A stretch of 64,000 nt of DNA from Lebetimonas sp. JH292 (GCF_000523275.1 NZ_ATHQ01000001.1:652501-716500); one strand, 5' to 3'. Counted from the first letter of the stretch, positions 1 through 9,409 are shown. Translations and numbers: made by a program. Notes: generated by a model not told the origin, from the sequence alone.

Positions 1-185
1 AAATAGCTATTAGAAACGTAAGACGCGAATCCAATGATAAAATAAAAAAAATGTTTAAAGACAAAGAAATAACAGAAGACGAAGAAAGAAAAGGACTCGA
101 TAAAATTCAGGAAATAACCGATAGTTTTGTTAATAAAGTTGATGAAACTGTAAATAAAAAAATTGATGAAGTAATGAAAGTTTAA
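1..185 (+). CDS. frr: Ribosome recycling factor, C-terminal end (partial)
   Basis: The window opens inside this gene; 60 residues are readable before the TAA at 183-185. The sequence begins [12 protein letters not shown] and continues with the charged helix ([20 protein letters not shown], then DEVMKV) typical of the C-terminal three-helix bundle of ribosome recycling factor. RRF acts in the cytoplasm with EF-G to split post-termination 70S ribosomes. It is followed four bases later by pyrE, a neighbour pairing I recall from other Campylobacterota. Identity rests on this tail only, but the RNVRR segment is characteristic. Confidence 0.88.
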   Translation, partial: IAIRNVRRESNDKIKKMFKDKEITEDEERKGLDKIQEITDSFVNKVDETVNKKIDEVMKV

Positions 186-189
186 TTAA

Positions 190-813
190 GTGAAAAATAA
201 ACAAATGAATGTAAAAGATATTTATGAAAAACATGGCGCTTTATTAAAAGGCCATTTTCTTTTAAGCAGCGGCAAACACAGCGAATATTACCTTCAAAGT
301 GCGAGGGTTTTGGAATATCCAGAAGTTGCCGAGACTTTGGCAAAAGAACTTGCAAAAAAAATAATTGAAGCCGGAGTTAAAATAGATACTGTATGTTCTC
401 CGGCTATCGGGGGACTGCTTGCCGGATATGAATTAGCAAGGGCTCTTGGTGTCAGACTTATTTTTACCGAAAGAGTTAACGGTAAAATGACTTTAAGAAG
501 AGGATTTGAAGTAAAGGAAAATGAAAAAGTATTAATCTGTGAAGACATTATCACAACCGGCGGATCCGCAATGGAAGCGGCAAGGGAAATTGAAAAAAGA
601 GGCGGCAGGGTAGTAGGATTTGGGGCAATTGCCAACAGAGGCGTCTGTAAAAGAGTTAATGGAAAAACCGAGAGAAAACCTGAATGTAAATTACCCCAAA
701 ACAAACCTCTTTTTGCGTTAGAAGACTTTGATTTTGAAGTTTATGAACCACAAAACTGCCCAATGTGCAAAGCAGGAAGCAAACCAGTTAAACCCGGCAG
801 CAGAGGAAATTAG
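190..813 (+). CDS. pyrE: Orotate phosphoribosyltransferase
   Basis: Transfers phosphoribose from PRPP to orotate to give OMP, the fifth step of UMP synthesis. The type I PRTase PRPP loop is visible at residues 114-126 ([13 protein letters not shown]), and [14 protein letters not shown] at 71-84 is the conserved orotate-PRTase segment. At 207 residues it has the usual length; the C-terminus carries a CPMC pair that I cannot assign a role. The start is GTG at 190; an in-frame ATG at 205 is an alternative and neither has a clear Shine-Dalgarno. pyrF (9.4 kb) and pyrC (51.1 kb) are elsewhere in the window, so the pathway is scattered. The stop overlaps the next start by one base. Confidence 0.93.
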   Translation: MKNKQMNVKDIYEKHGALLKGHFLLSSGKHSEYYLQSARVLEYPEVAETLAKELAKKIIEAGVKIDTVCSPAIGGLLAGYELARALGVRLIFTERVNGKMTLRRGFEVKENEKVLICEDIITTGGSAMEAAREIEKRGGRVVGFGAIANRGVCKRVNGKTERKPECKLPQNKPLFALEDFDFEVYEPQNCPMCKAGSKPVKPGSRGN

Positions 814-1214
814 TGAACTGCCCTTTGTGTAATCCGGAAAATGAAGATATAATTTTTCAGAATACCCTTTTTAGGGTTATTTTGATTAATGAAATTCCTG
901 GCTACATTAGAATCATTACACAAAAACATATAAAAGAATTCAGCGATTTGGAAGATAAAGAAATAATACAAATAATGCAGTCTGTTAAAAATATTGAAAA
1001 AACAATGATAAAACTGCTTAATCCTGATAAAATAAATATTGCTGAATTCGGAAATATGGTTCCCCACCTCCATTTTCACATAATACCGAGATATATAAAT
1101 GACCCATGGTGGCCGGCAAGCACTTTTTGTAAAAAAGTAAGAAATTTTACGTATCCAAAGTTTGATAAAAACAGATATAAAAAAGCAATAAAAGCGTGCT
1201 TAGAGAATTTATAG
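813..1214 (+). CDS. HIT-family nucleotide-binding protein
   Basis: A 133-residue histidine-triad protein. The triad is H85-L-H87-F-H89 followed by IIPRY, which is the HxHxHxx signature of nucleotide hydrolases and transferases acting on AMP conjugates. An N-terminal CPLC pair and later histidines suggest a zinc site as in some HIT proteins. The start is GTG at 813, inside the pyrE stop (TAGTG), so translation is coupled. The specific substrate cannot be read from sequence. The 3' end overlaps the following transporter gene by 19 bases. Confidence 0.85.
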   Translation: MNCPLCNPENEDIIFQNTLFRVILINEIPGYIRIITQKHIKEFSDLEDKEIIQIMQSVKNIEKTMIKLLNPDKINIAEFGNMVPHLHFHIIPRYINDPWWPASTFCKKVRNFTYPKFDKNRYKKAIKACLENL

Positions 1215-2236
1215 CCCTTAGTTTATATTATTTCCTCTTTTTTGCATTAATCGGTGATTATGTAATTTTTATGCCAAAAATGTATTCAGTTTATTTTACA
1301 CCGGCTCAAATAGGAATTCTTTTTTCCATGCTTCCAATTGCCAGATTTTTAACTCCTTTTTTGTTTTTTAAACTTACAATAAATAAAAAAATATTTTTAT
1401 CGGCGCTTACATTTTCAATATTTGCTTCATTTTTACTTATCAATAAAAATTTTTATTTAATTTCTTTCGCTTTTTTTCTGATAGGGGCATGCTTTAGTGT
1501 AATATTTCCTTATATTGAAACAATTGCAGTTGAAAAATTAAAAGAAAATTACGGCAGGGCGAGAGTGTATGGAAGTCTGGGATTTATGCTGTTTGGGATT
1601 ATATTTTCATATTTTAAAATAAATTTCATTTATATTTTTATTATTTTGATGATATGTACCAATATTACAGCTTTATATTTTTTGGAAGACAAATATGTAA
1701 AAAAAGAAAACAGACCGATAAATTTTTTTATTGCATGGAAATTTTGGTTTGCTTTAATATTAATGCAGATTAGTTTCGGGGGATTTTATAACTTTTTTAC
1801 AATTTATAATTTAAATCATAACATTCCAAAAGAGATAAACGGGTGGCTTTGGGCTATAGGGGTAATTGCTGAAATTTTAATTTTTCTAATTCAACATAAA
1901 TTTATAAAAAAATACCCCCCTCTCTTTTGGATTAAAATTTCAATATTTTTAACATCAATTAGATGGCTGATGCTATATTTATTTGCAGGCAATATAATTT
2001 TAATAGCGCTTTCGCAGCTGCTTCATGCTTTTTCTTTTGCTATATTCCATACATCTGCTATGTTGTATCTTTTTGGAATTTATAAAAACAAAACACTTGC
2101 CCAGCAGTTTTATGCAGGAATCGGTTACGGGTTTGCCGCATTTTTAGGAAGTGTCATATCAGGAATTTTATACGGAGAAAATCTATATTTATACGAAAGC
2201 CTGATAGCAATGGCGGGATTTTTAATTATGTTATAA
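1196..2236 (+). CDS. MFS-type multi-spanning transporter
   Basis: A 346-residue, very hydrophobic inner-membrane protein with about ten to twelve predicted membrane segments and short basic loops. The segment KENYGRARVYGSLGFMLFG near residues 115-133 matches the loop of the MFS_1-like (nucleoside:H+ symporter-like) group, where a GRxRxWGS-type motif precedes the fourth helix. The start is GTG at 1196, inside the HIT gene. Substrate unknown. A TATAAT-like box in its last codons (about 2231-2236) probably serves the next gene. Confidence 0.72.
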   Translation: MLREFIALSLYYFLFFALIGDYVIFMPKMYSVYFTPAQIGILFSMLPIARFLTPFLFFKLTINKKIFLSALTFSIFASFLLINKNFYLISFAFFLIGACFSVIFPYIETIAVEKLKENYGRARVYGSLGFMLFGIIFSYFKINFIYIFIILMICTNITALYFLEDKYVKKENRPINFFIAWKFWFALILMQISFGGFYNFFTIYNLNHNIPKEINGWLWAIGVIAEILIFLIQHKFIKKYPPLFWIKISIFLTSIRWLMLYLFAGNIILIALSQLLHAFSFAIFHTSAMLYLFGIYKNKTLAQQFYAGIGYGFAAFLGSVISGILYGENLYLYESLIAMAGFLIML

Positions 2237-2254
2237 TTAAGCAAAAAGGTTTTT

Positions 2255-3220
2255 ATGTTTCCCAAAAAAATATATGACAGAAAAATAAAATTAAATTATG
2301 AAAACACATTAATTACCGGCCCTAAAGGGGTTGGAAAAACATTTTTGATTTTTAATTTTTTAAAAAAATTTAAAGGTAGCTGGGAATATTATAACTTCTC
2401 TGATTACAGGGAAAAAAACTTTGAATTAACATCCGATTTAATTATTTTTGAAAATTTCGATTTTTCGGTAAAAATTCCTGCTGATAAAACAGTTTTTATA
2501 ACAAGCTCTGAAAATATTGAAATTGAAAATTTTAAAAAAATAGAATTAAAAGCGCTTGATTTTGAAGAATTTTTCGCTTTCGAAAAATCAAATTCCCCGA
2601 CAAACACATTTGATAAATTTTTAAAATACGGGAATTTTGCAAAAAACGCTTTTGTAGAAGATTATTTTAAAGAAGAATATTTAAAAGATGTGTTTGACTT
2701 ACTACCTTTTAATAAAGAAATTTTAAAATTCTTTTTTGCCCACATCGGCGAAAAGCTGACTCTTTATCAAATATTTCAGATTTTAAAAAAAAGAATAAAA
2801 ATAAGTAAAGACAGTTTTTATAAAACAACAAACGAATTGATTAAAAACAGGGTTATTTATGAAGTTGAAAAGTATAAAGCACCAAAATCACCTAAAAAAT
2901 TTTTTGCTTATAATTTTGCCTTCAGAAATATTTTAACTAATAAAAAAAATTTTTTCCATAAATTTGAAAATATGGTTTTTCTTAAATTAAATGAAAAAGA
3001 AATTTATTACAAAGATACCCTTAATTTTTATTTGCCTCAAAAAGAGATGGGAATACTTGTAATGCCTTTTGCAGATGAAAACACAATTTTGGAAAAACTA
3101 AACAAAGTAAACGATGTAAAAAAAATTGAAATCATTACAATTTCAAACGAACTTGAAATAAAACATAAAAATTTTGAAGTGGAGGTAAAGCCGTTTTGGC
3201 AATGGAGATTTGCGGAATAG
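2255..3220 (+). CDS. ATP-binding protein (AAA / DUF4143-like ATPase)
   Basis: A 321-residue protein with a Walker A loop GPKGVGKT at residues 22-29 and a Walker B-like hydrophobic strand ending in IIFENFD about 45 residues later. The C-terminal half has a winged-helix-like stretch (SKDSFYKTTNELIKNRVIYEVEKYK) and then an unassigned domain. The order matches the AAA_14 plus DUF4143 class of stand-alone ATPases, whose function is largely unknown. The ATG is preceded by AAAAAGG. Its last 25 bases overlap rnhB in another frame, suggesting coupled translation. The family call is my judgement from layout. Confidence 0.6.
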   Translation: MFPKKIYDRKIKLNYENTLITGPKGVGKTFLIFNFLKKFKGSWEYYNFSDYREKNFELTSDLIIFENFDFSVKIPADKTVFITSSENIEIENFKKIELKALDFEEFFAFEKSNSPTNTFDKFLKYGNFAKNAFVEDYFKEEYLKDVFDLLPFNKEILKFFFAHIGEKLTLYQIFQILKKRIKISKDSFYKTTNELIKNRVIYEVEKYKAPKSPKKFFAYNFAFRNILTNKKNFFHKFENMVFLKLNEKEIYYKDTLNFYLPQKEMGILVMPFADENTILEKLNKVNDVKKIEIITISNELEIKHKNFEVEVKPFWQWRFAE

Positions 3221-3774
3221 ACGAAGCAGGACGCGGACCTATAGCTGGACCTTTGGTAGTAGCCGGATGCTTAATAAATGAAAAATGTAAAGTAAAAAGT
3301 GAAAAATGGTATAAAGAGTTAACAGATTCAAAAAAATTAACTCCTAAAAAAAGAGAGGAACTATTTGAAATAATAAAAGAGACCAGTGTCTATCATATTG
3401 TATGGATAGATAATAAAACAATAGATAAAAAAGGGCTTTCTTTTGCCATCAATTTTGCATTAAAAGAAATAAAAGAAAAAATTAAAGCGGACAAATACCT
3501 GTTTGACGGAAACAGTAATTTTGGGGTTAAGCAAATAGAAACTATAATAAAAGGGGATTTGAAAATTAAAGAAATAGGCGCAGCAAGTATTTTGGCAAAA
3601 GTAAGCAGAGACAGATATATGATAAAAATTGCCGGTAAATATCCCGAATATAATTTTGCCAAACATAAAGGATATATAACGAAAGAGCATATTGAAGAAA
3701 TTAAAAAATTCGGATTTAGCGATATTCACAGAATCAGCTATAAATTAAAAGCATTAGAGAAAACACTTTTTTAG
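3196..3774 (+). CDS. rnhB: Ribonuclease HII
   Basis: Removes RNA primers and misincorporated ribonucleotides from DNA. The N-terminus ICGIDEAGRGPIAGP is the RNase HII signature with the first catalytic Asp and Glu; LTDSKKLTPKKREEL and AASILAKVSRDR follow in the expected order. Two starts compete: TTG at 3196, ten bases after a GGAGG, and ATG at 3202, sixteen bases after it; spacing favours TTG. Residues around NEKCKVKSEKWYK, between VVAGCLI and ELTDSKK, are longer than in typical RnhB and are encoded exactly by a tract of 7-bp units (3278-3312), so this looks like an inserted repeat that stayed in frame. Confidence 0.93.
   Translation: MAMEICGIDEAGRGPIAGPLVVAGCLINEKCKVKSEKWYKELTDSKKLTPKKREELFEIIKETSVYHIVWIDNKTIDKKGLSFAINFALKEIKEKIKADKYLFDGNSNFGVKQIETIIKGDLKIKEIGAASILAKVSRDRYMIKIAGKYPEYNFAKHKGYITKEHIEEIKKFGFSDIHRISYKLKALEKTLF
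3278..3312 (+). repeat. 7-bp periodic tract inside rnhB
   Basis: Five consecutive degenerate heptamers: ATGAAAA, ATGTAAA, GTAAAAA, GTGAAAA, ATGGTAT. Because 7 is not a multiple of 3 the tract spells a non-repetitive peptide in RnhB. It belongs to the same class as the other heptamer tracts in this window. Confidence 0.6.
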
Positions 3775-3781
3775 GAGTAAA

Positions 3782-4489
3782 ATGAAAAAAACTATTTCAC
3801 TTTTAATTTTTAATTTTTTACTTTTCACTGTTTTAAACGCCGCTTTCCCGGACTGGTATTATAATATTAAAAATATTAACGAGCAAAAAAAAGCATTTGT
3901 GGAAATAATGCTGCCTTTAATTCAAACAGAAAACAAAAATATATTAAATTTAAGAAAAAAAATTATTCAAATCTTTAACGATCCGGCTTTTTTATTAAAA
4001 CCAAAAAAAATTGCTTTTTTGGCCAAAGCGGCCAAAAAATACAAAATAAAAGATATACTGAATAAAAATGAATTTTTAAAAAAAATAAACACAATACCCC
4101 CTTCACTCGCCCTGGCCCAGGCTGCAATAGAAAGCGGATGGGGAAAAAGCAGATTTGTTAAGTTAGCTAACAACCTCTTTGGACACTGGGAATATTCCAA
4201 TAAAGGACTTCCTCCGAAAGACAGATATGACAATATTGATATAAATTATTCATTAAAAATATTTCCAAGCATTGAAGATTCAATAAGAGTATATATGCTA
4301 AACTTAAACAGAAACCCAGCTTATAAAGAATTTAGAAATTTAAGATATTTTTACAGATTAAAAAATAAAAAATTCACAGGCCTTATAGCTGCAACTACAA
4401 TGGAATTATATTCCCAAAAAAGAGATGAATATGTGAAACTTCTTCAAAAAATGATAATCCAAAACCATTGGGAAAAATTTGATAAATAA
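3782..4489 (+). CDS. Bax-like glucosaminidase-domain protein, exported
   Basis: A 235-residue protein with an N-terminal signal peptide (hydrophobic residues about 4-20, then NAAF). The central region PPSLALAQAAIESGWGKSRFVKLANNLFGHW carries the catalytic Glu and the NNLFG-type motif of the N-acetylglucosaminidase family (PF01832, as in E. coli Bax and FlgJ). It likely cleaves peptidoglycan glycan strands in the periplasm. RBS AGGAG precedes the ATG by six bases. The signal peptide is encoded by a 7-bp periodic tract (3798-3832), which is unusual. Downstream intergenic DNA holds the mscS promoter. Confidence 0.82.
   Translation: MKKTISLLIFNFLLFTVLNAAFPDWYYNIKNINEQKKAFVEIMLPLIQTENKNILNLRKKIIQIFNDPAFLLKPKKIAFLAKAAKKYKIKDILNKNEFLKKINTIPPSLALAQAAIESGWGKSRFVKLANNLFGHWEYSNKGLPPKDRYDNIDINYSLKIFPSIEDSIRVYMLNLNRNPAYKEFRNLRYFYRLKNKKFTGLIAATTMELYSQKRDEYVKLLQKMIIQNHWEKFDK
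3798..3832 (+). repeat. 7-bp periodic tract encoding a signal peptide
   Basis: Five units: CACTTTT, AATTTTT, AATTTTT, TACTTTT, CACTGTT. On the minus strand it reads as the same AAAAGTG/AAAAATT type seen in other tracts of this window. It codes for the hydrophobic core of the Bax-like signal peptide. Confidence 0.55.
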
Positions 4490-4553
4490 ATTTTGTCATT
4501 TAAATATCATTTAAATTTGTTAAAATACTGTTAACACGAAAAAGGAGAAAAAA

Positions 4554-5351
4554 ATGGATAAATATATTAATTTGACAATGCAGTGGGGAATCAAAATCAT
4601 CGGAGCCATTGCCATTTATATCATCGGTAAATGGATTGCGAAAATTATTACAAATATTGTGAAAAAACTTCTGGAAAAATCAAAAGTAGATATTACACTG
4701 GTAAAATTTTTAGGAAATTTAACATATATCGGTCTGCTTATTTTAGTAATCATTGCAGCTCTTGGAACATTAGGGGTTGATACCACCTCTTTTGCTGCAA
4801 TAATTGCGGGTGCAGGTTTAGCTGTAGGTATGGCACTTAAAGATAATATATCAAATTTCGGTGCGGGAGTATTGATTTTATTCCTTAGGCCGTTTAAAAT
4901 CGGGGATTTTGTTGAAGCGGCCGGAACTTCTGGCGTTGTTGATGAAATAGGTATTTTCAACACTATTATGAAAACAGGGGATAACAGAGTAATTATAATT
5001 CCTAACAACAATATAATCGGAAATATTATAATAAATTATTCAAGAGAAAAAATCAGAAGAATTGATTTGGTAATAGGCGTGGGATATGAAGATGATTTAA
5101 AACTGACTAAATCTATACTAGAAGAAATTTTAAGTTCTAATCCTAAAATATTAAAAGAACCGGCACCGACAGTGGCTCTTGCAGAATTGGCTGATAGCAG
5201 TGTTAATTTTAATGTAAGACCCTGGGTTAAGAGTGAAGAGTACTGGGAAGTAAGAAGCGAACTTCTTGAAACTATTAAAGAAACATTTGATAAAAAAGGA
5301 ATAAATATCCCTTATCCTCAAATGGATGTACACATAGAAAAAACGGCTTAA
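4554..5351 (+). CDS. mscS: Small-conductance mechanosensitive channel
   Basis: A 265-residue inner-membrane channel of the MscS family that opens under membrane tension to release solutes. Three N-terminal membrane segments are visible; the pore helix region AAIIAGAGLAVGMALKDNISNFGAGVLIL (about residues 82-110) has the Ala/Gly packing typical of TM3. It is followed by the beta domain RPFKIGDFVEAAGTSGVVDEIG and the PNNNIIGN segment. Its length is close to E. coli MscS. AAGGAG lies six bases before the ATG; a TAAAAT -10 box is at 4521-4526. The TAA stop shares bases with the convergent gene's stop. Confidence 0.92.
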   Translation: MDKYINLTMQWGIKIIGAIAIYIIGKWIAKIITNIVKKLLEKSKVDITLVKFLGNLTYIGLLILVIIAALGTLGVDTTSFAAIIAGAGLAVGMALKDNISNFGAGVLILFLRPFKIGDFVEAAGTSGVVDEIGIFNTIMKTGDNRVIIIPNNNIIGNIIINYSREKIRRIDLVIGVGYEDDLKLTKSILEEILSSNPKILKEPAPTVALAELADSSVNFNVRPWVKSEEYWEVRSELLETIKETFDKKGINIPYPQMDVHIEKTA

Positions 5352-6268
5352 TTTCCGCTTTTTATAAATTTTTCTATATTTTTATAAATTTCTTCCATCA
5401 ATTTTTTCCTTGCTTCAATACTGCTCCAGGCCATATGCGGGGTTAATAAAACTTTTTTACTTTTTAAAAGCGGATTATCAATATTTACAGGTTCTTTTTC
5501 AAATACATCCAGACCTGCAAAAATATTTTTTTCTTTTAAAATTTTTGACAAATCATCTTCATTTATTATTCCACCTCTTCCAACATTTACTAAAATACTT
5601 CCTTCTTGCAAGAGCGAAAGTTTTTCATAATTTAAAAGATTTTTTGTATTTTCGTTTAAAGGCGCATGGATTGTTATTATTACTGAAGTTTTAAGAAGCT
5701 CTTCAAGTTCAACTCTTTTAAATTCATCTGAATTATTTTTACCGCTTGTAGAATAATAAACAACCTCAGCTCCAAAACTTTTAGCTAATTTTGCAACACC
5801 CTTTCCAATTTCACCAAGTCCAATAATTCCCCATATTTTACCTTTAATCTCAAACCAGTTTTGAATATGGGTAAATATTTTAGAATTAGAATATTCATTT
5901 CTTGTATATTTATCAAAATAACAAATTTTATTTATAAGTCCTAAAACTAAAGCAAAAGTATGTTGAACTACTGCATTTGTAGAATATCCCGCCACATTTT
6001 TTACAATAACCCCTTTCTTTTTAGCATATTCTATATCCACATTATTCATCCCAGTTGCAGCAATTTGAATAAATTTTAATCTTTTTGCATTATCTAAAAC
6101 ACTGTTATCAATTACAACTTTATTAGTTACAATTATATCAGCATCTTTAATCCTATCTATTGTTTCATCTTTATCTGTAGTCTGATAAATTTCAACCTCA
6201 CCGAATTCTTTAAACCTTTCAAAATCTACATTTCCAAGGCTTAGAGCATCTAAAAACACTATTTTCAT
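5348..6268 (-). CDS. D-2-hydroxyacid dehydrogenase, NAD-dependent
   Basis: A 306-residue member of the D-isomer-specific 2-hydroxyacid dehydrogenases. The Rossmann motif GIIGLGEIGKGVAKLAKSFG is central, followed by the catalytic Arg in VNVGRGGIINEDDL, the Glu in LDVFEKEP and the His in LLTPHMAW. The family includes glycerate/hydroxypyruvate reductases and lactate dehydrogenase; the substrate is not decidable from sequence. Transcribed toward mscS and overlapping it by four bases (a TTAA serves as stop on both strands). A TATAAT at 6282-6287 lies in the divergent promoter region shared with the next gene. Confidence 0.88.
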   Translation of the reverse strand: MKIVFLDALSLGNVDFERFKEFGEVEIYQTTDKDETIDRIKDADIIVTNKVVIDNSVLDNAKRLKFIQIAATGMNNVDIEYAKKKGVIVKNVAGYSTNAVVQHTFALVLGLINKICYFDKYTRNEYSNSKIFTHIQNWFEIKGKIWGIIGLGEIGKGVAKLAKSFGAEVVYYSTSGKNNSDEFKRVELEELLKTSVIITIHAPLNENTKNLLNYEKLSLLQEGSILVNVGRGGIINEDDLSKILKEKNIFAGLDVFEKEPVNIDNPLLKSKKVLLTPHMAWSSIEARKKLMEEIYKNIEKFIKSGN

Positions 6269-6305
6269 TTGTCTCCTTTGATATAATTTCTAAAAAAGGC
6301 AAATT

Positions 6306-7010
6306 ATGAAATATATTTTACTATGTTTTTTATTCTTTTCATTATACTCTAAAACAATAACTGCCACATATGAGGCAAAATACGGCTGGTTCGGCACAAT
6401 TGCAACAGCCCAGGGTTTTTTTGAAAAGAATCAGACAAACTATAAAATTCAGACAATAGTAAAAACAAAAGGGCTCGCAGCCGTACTTTCGCATCATATG
6501 ATACAAAAATACACAAGCATAGGAATAATTAAAAATAATAAACTGATTCCTTTTGAATATATCACATACAGAAAAAGGGGGGATAAAGAATATAAAAGAA
6601 TATATCTGTTTGACCATAAAAAGAAAACAATTACAAGGATAAAATACTTTAATAACAAATTTGACGGAAAGGAAAAATTCGATTATTATGCGCCTCAGGA
6701 TATTTTAAGCCTTTATTTTAATTTGCCGTTATATCTCAAAGACAAAAATAAAATTTATACATTTTATGCATTAGGGGCAAGAAAGCGTGACGGAAGGGTT
6801 GATGTAAATTTTTGCAAAAAAAATATTTTTGAGAGTAAAGGCGTTTGTATAAAAGCAAATTTATATAATAAAGTTTTTTCAGGGGATAAAGGAATTCTAT
6901 ATTTACTTATAAACCAAAAAAACTGGGTTACTTTAGAAGGAATTGTAAAAAATGTATTAAAAATCGGGGACTTGAAAGGTAAAATAATAAATTTTAAGCA
7001 AGTCCCTTAG
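6306..7010 (+). CDS. DUF3108 family exported protein
   Basis: A 234-residue protein with a short cleavable signal peptide (KYILLCFLFFSLYSKTI). The order YGWFGTIATAQ, then KTKGLAAVLSHH and YAPQDILSLYFNLP fits DUF3108, a periplasmic beta-rich family of unknown function found next to envelope genes in many Proteobacteria. It has its own promoter (TATAAT near 6282) and a short leader with AAAAGG. The 3' end overlaps accC by 17 bases in opposite orientation. No enzymatic motif is visible. Confidence 0.72.
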   Translation: MKYILLCFLFFSLYSKTITATYEAKYGWFGTIATAQGFFEKNQTNYKIQTIVKTKGLAAVLSHHMIQKYTSIGIIKNNKLIPFEYITYRKRGDKEYKRIYLFDHKKKTITRIKYFNNKFDGKEKFDYYAPQDILSLYFNLPLYLKDKNKIYTFYALGARKRDGRVDVNFCKKNIFESKGVCIKANLYNKVFSGDKGILYLLINQKNWVTLEGIVKNVLKIGDLKGKIINFKQVP

Positions 7011-8328
7011 TTTCAAGATATTTAGTATCATAGTTATTATTTAGAAAATCTTCATTTTCAAGCATTTTTAAATGAAACGGTATTGTAGTTTTTATGCCGC
7101 TTATTTGAAATTCCCTCAGAGCCTCTTTCATAATTTCAATGGCTTCGCTTCTATCTTTTCCCAAAACAATTACTTTTGCAATTAAACTGTCATAATACTG
7201 GGGAATAATATAACCTGCATATATATGTGTATCAACCCTTACATCTTTTCCTCCCGGAATATAAAGCTTTTGAATTTTTCCGGGATTTGGAATAAATTTA
7301 TCAGGATCTTCGGCCAAAATTCTGCATTCAAGGGAATGCCCTTTTATATTTATATCTTTTTGTTCAGGTATTTTTTCACCTTCTTCTACTCTTATCATCC
7401 ATTCAACCAGATCAATTCCGCTTACCATTTCACTTACCGGATGTTCTACCTGAAGCCTTGTATTCATTTCCATAAAATAAAAATTTAAATTTTTATCTAC
7501 TAAAAATTCAATTGTTCCGGCTGAATAATATCCTATAGCTTTAGCGGCTTTTACAGCCGTTTCACGTAATTTATTCCTGGTTTTTTCATCTAAAATAACT
7601 GCCGGGGATTCTTCTATAAGTTTTTGGTGTCTTCTTTGAAGAGAACAGTCCCGCTCACCCAAATGAATAACATTTCCGTGTTTGTCGCCTAAAATCTGAA
7701 CTTCAACATGGCGCGGTTTTTCAATATATTTTTCCATATAAATAGTTGGGTCTCCAAAAGCACTCTGGGCTTCACTTGAAGCTGCCAAAAAAGCATTTTC
7801 TATATAACTTTCATTTTCAACAACCCTCATTCCTCTTCCGCCTCCGCCGCTTGCCGCTTTGAGAATAACAGGATATCCTATTTCAGCAGCCACTTTTTTA
7901 GCAGCTTCAACATCTTTTACAGCCCCGGCACTACCCGGAATTACGGGAACACCAGATTTTTTCATAACTTCTTTGGCTTTTGATTTATCGGCCATAAGCT
8001 CCATAACTTCAAGACTCGGACCTATAAAAGCGACATTATGGGCTTTGCATATTTCTACAAACGTCTGATTTTCACTCAAAAATCCGTATCCGGGGAAAAT
8101 TGCATCACATTCAGTAATTTCTGCCGCACTTATTATAGAGGGTATGTTTAAATAACTCTCATTGCTTCTTGGGCCGCCTACACAGACGCCCCCGTCGGCA
8201 AAATTAAGATAAACTGCATCCCTGTCGGCCGTAGAATAAATTGAGACAGCCTCTTTTTTTAATTTATGTATAGCCCTGATAGCCCTTAAGGCAATTTCCC
8301 CTCTGTTTGCTATTAAAATTCTTTTCAT
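6994..8328 (-). CDS. accC: Acetyl-CoA carboxylase, biotin carboxylase subunit
   Basis: A 444-residue ATP-grasp enzyme that carboxylates biotin on AccB using bicarbonate and ATP, the first half of malonyl-CoA formation. The start [19 protein letters not shown] is diagnostic; [14 protein letters not shown] is the glycine-rich ATP loop, [17 protein letters not shown] and [23 protein letters not shown] follow in order. Full length for AccC. It overlaps accB by four bases (ATGA), a translationally coupled pair. accD lies 3.2 kb away at 11.5 kb on the other strand; accA is not in the window. Confidence 0.97.
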   Translation of the reverse strand: MKRILIANRGEIALRAIRAIHKLKKEAVSIYSTADRDAVYLNFADGGVCVGGPRSNESYLNIPSIISAAEITECDAIFPGYGFLSENQTFVEICKAHNVAFIGPSLEVMELMADKSKAKEVMKKSGVPVIPGSAGAVKDVEAAKKVAAEIGYPVILKAASGGGGRGMRVVENESYIENAFLAASSEAQSAFGDPTIYMEKYIEKPRHVEVQILGDKHGNVIHLGERDCSLQRRHQKLIEESPAVILDEKTRNKLRETAVKAAKAIGYYSAGTIEFLVDKNLNFYFMEMNTRLQVEHPVSEMVSGIDLVEWMIRVEEGEKIPEQKDINIKGHSLECRILAEDPDKFIPNPGKIQKLYIPGGKDVRVDTHIYAGYIIPQYYDSLIAKVIVLGKDRSEAIEIMKEALREFQISGIKTTIPFHLKMLENEDFLNNNYDTKYLETKGLA

Positions 8329-8771
8329 AATTTTTTAACCTTAAAAAGGGGGGTATCAAATTCAACAGGTTGGCCGTCTTCCACTAAAATATCGAGTATT
8401 TCACAATCAAATTCGGCTTCCAATTCATTCATTATTTTCATAGCTTCTATAATACAAAGCGTATCTCCCTTTTTTATTTTATCGCCCACTCTTACATAAG
8501 GAGGGGAATCCGGACTCGGAGCCTGATAAAAAGTCCCGACCATCGGAGAAGTAATAAGTTCCCCTTCCACTTCACACTCAGGTTTTGCTTCCACTTTTTG
8601 AACAGCCTTAGGAGTTTCTTCCAAAGCCAATGCCGGTGCCGGTATCTGGGCAGGAGCGGTTTTTACAGATTTATCAAGAAAAATCCTAAATTTTTCATTT
8701 TCAAGTTCCAAAACATTGGCTTTTGAATTATCAAATATTTTTACAATTTCTTTTAATGTTTCAATATCCAT
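8325..8771 (-). CDS. accB: Biotin carboxyl carrier protein
   Basis: A 148-residue BCCP. The biotinylation site [15 protein letters not shown] is near the C-terminus (the Lys in EAMKIMN is the modified residue), preceded by the [19 protein letters not shown] strand and an Ala/Pro-rich linker. The N-terminal 30 residues are the usual helix. It is first in an accB-accC operon; ACTCCTTA on the plus strand gives a TAAGGAGT Shine-Dalgarno just upstream of its ATG. Confidence 0.96.
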   Translation of the reverse strand: MDIETLKEIVKIFDNSKANVLELENEKFRIFLDKSVKTAPAQIPAPALALEETPKAVQKVEAKPECEVEGELITSPMVGTFYQAPSPDSPPYVRVGDKIKKGDTLCIIEAMKIMNELEAEFDCEILDILVEDGQPVEFDTPLFKVKKL

Positions 8772-8847
8772 AATATTAACTCCTTAATCCTTTTTAAAAT
8801 GATATCATAAATTTGTTATAATTTTAAATATTCAAAAAAGGAAGCCA
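8772..8847. promoter_or_regulatory. Divergent accB / dcd promoter region
   Basis: This 76-base gap separates divergently transcribed accB and dcd. A TATAAT at 8817-8822 is well placed as the dcd -10 box. The centre holds a short palindrome ATGATATCAT. No -35 consensus is obvious, as is usual for Campylobacterota sigma-70 promoters. Confidence 0.45.
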
Positions 8848-9408
8848 ATGGGTGTAAAATCTGATAAATGGATTAGGACAATGGCCAAAGAATTTGGCAT
8901 GATAAATCCTTTTGAAGAAAAACAGGTTCGCACAAACACTATAAGCTACGGAGTTTCTTCATACGGATATGATATAAGAGTAAGTGATGAATTTATGGTT
9001 TTTACAAATATAAATTCCACTATAGTTGACCCTAAAAATTTTGATGAAAACAATGTAGTTAATATTAAAGGCGACTGCATTATTCCTCCAAATTCATTTG
9101 CACTTTGCAGGAGTGTGGAATATTTTAAAATGCCAAGAGACGTACTTGCAATATGTGTTGGAAAATCAACTTATGCAAGATGCGGGATTATTGTAAATGT
9201 AACACCGATTGAACCTGAATGGGAAGGGCATATTACTATAGAAATAAGCAACACCACACCTCTTCCGGCAAAAATTTATGCAAATGAGGGAATTGCACAG
9301 TTAATTTTTCTTAGCGCTGATGATGAAATGTGCGAAATCAGCTACGCCGATAAAAAAGGAAAATATCACGGGCAAAAAGGAATTACCCTTCCTAAGGTGG
9401 ATAAATAA
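8848..9408 (+). CDS. dcd: dCTP deaminase
   Basis: A 186-residue trimeric enzyme converting dCTP to dUTP, feeding dTMP synthesis. The motifs [44 protein letters not shown] and [20 protein letters not shown] (with the catalytic Glu) are those of bacterial Dcd. The C-terminal [10 protein letters not shown] is the mobile substrate lid. AAGG precedes the ATG. pyrF starts two bases after the stop. Confidence 0.96.
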   Translation: MGVKSDKWIRTMAKEFGMINPFEEKQVRTNTISYGVSSYGYDIRVSDEFMVFTNINSTIVDPKNFDENNVVNIKGDCIIPPNSFALCRSVEYFKMPRDVLAICVGKSTYARCGIIVNVTPIEPEWEGHITIEISNTTPLPAKIYANEGIAQLIFLSADDEMCEISYADKKGKYHGQKGITLPKVDK

Positions 9409-9409
9409 A

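Noticed and set aside
294-704. Long open frames antisense to real genes, such as this one against pyrE
   Set aside because: They mirror strong family matches on the other strand, lack ribosome binding sites and have no recognisable domains. The same holds for the frames antisense to mscS, rlmN, gyrB and the phosphoesterase.
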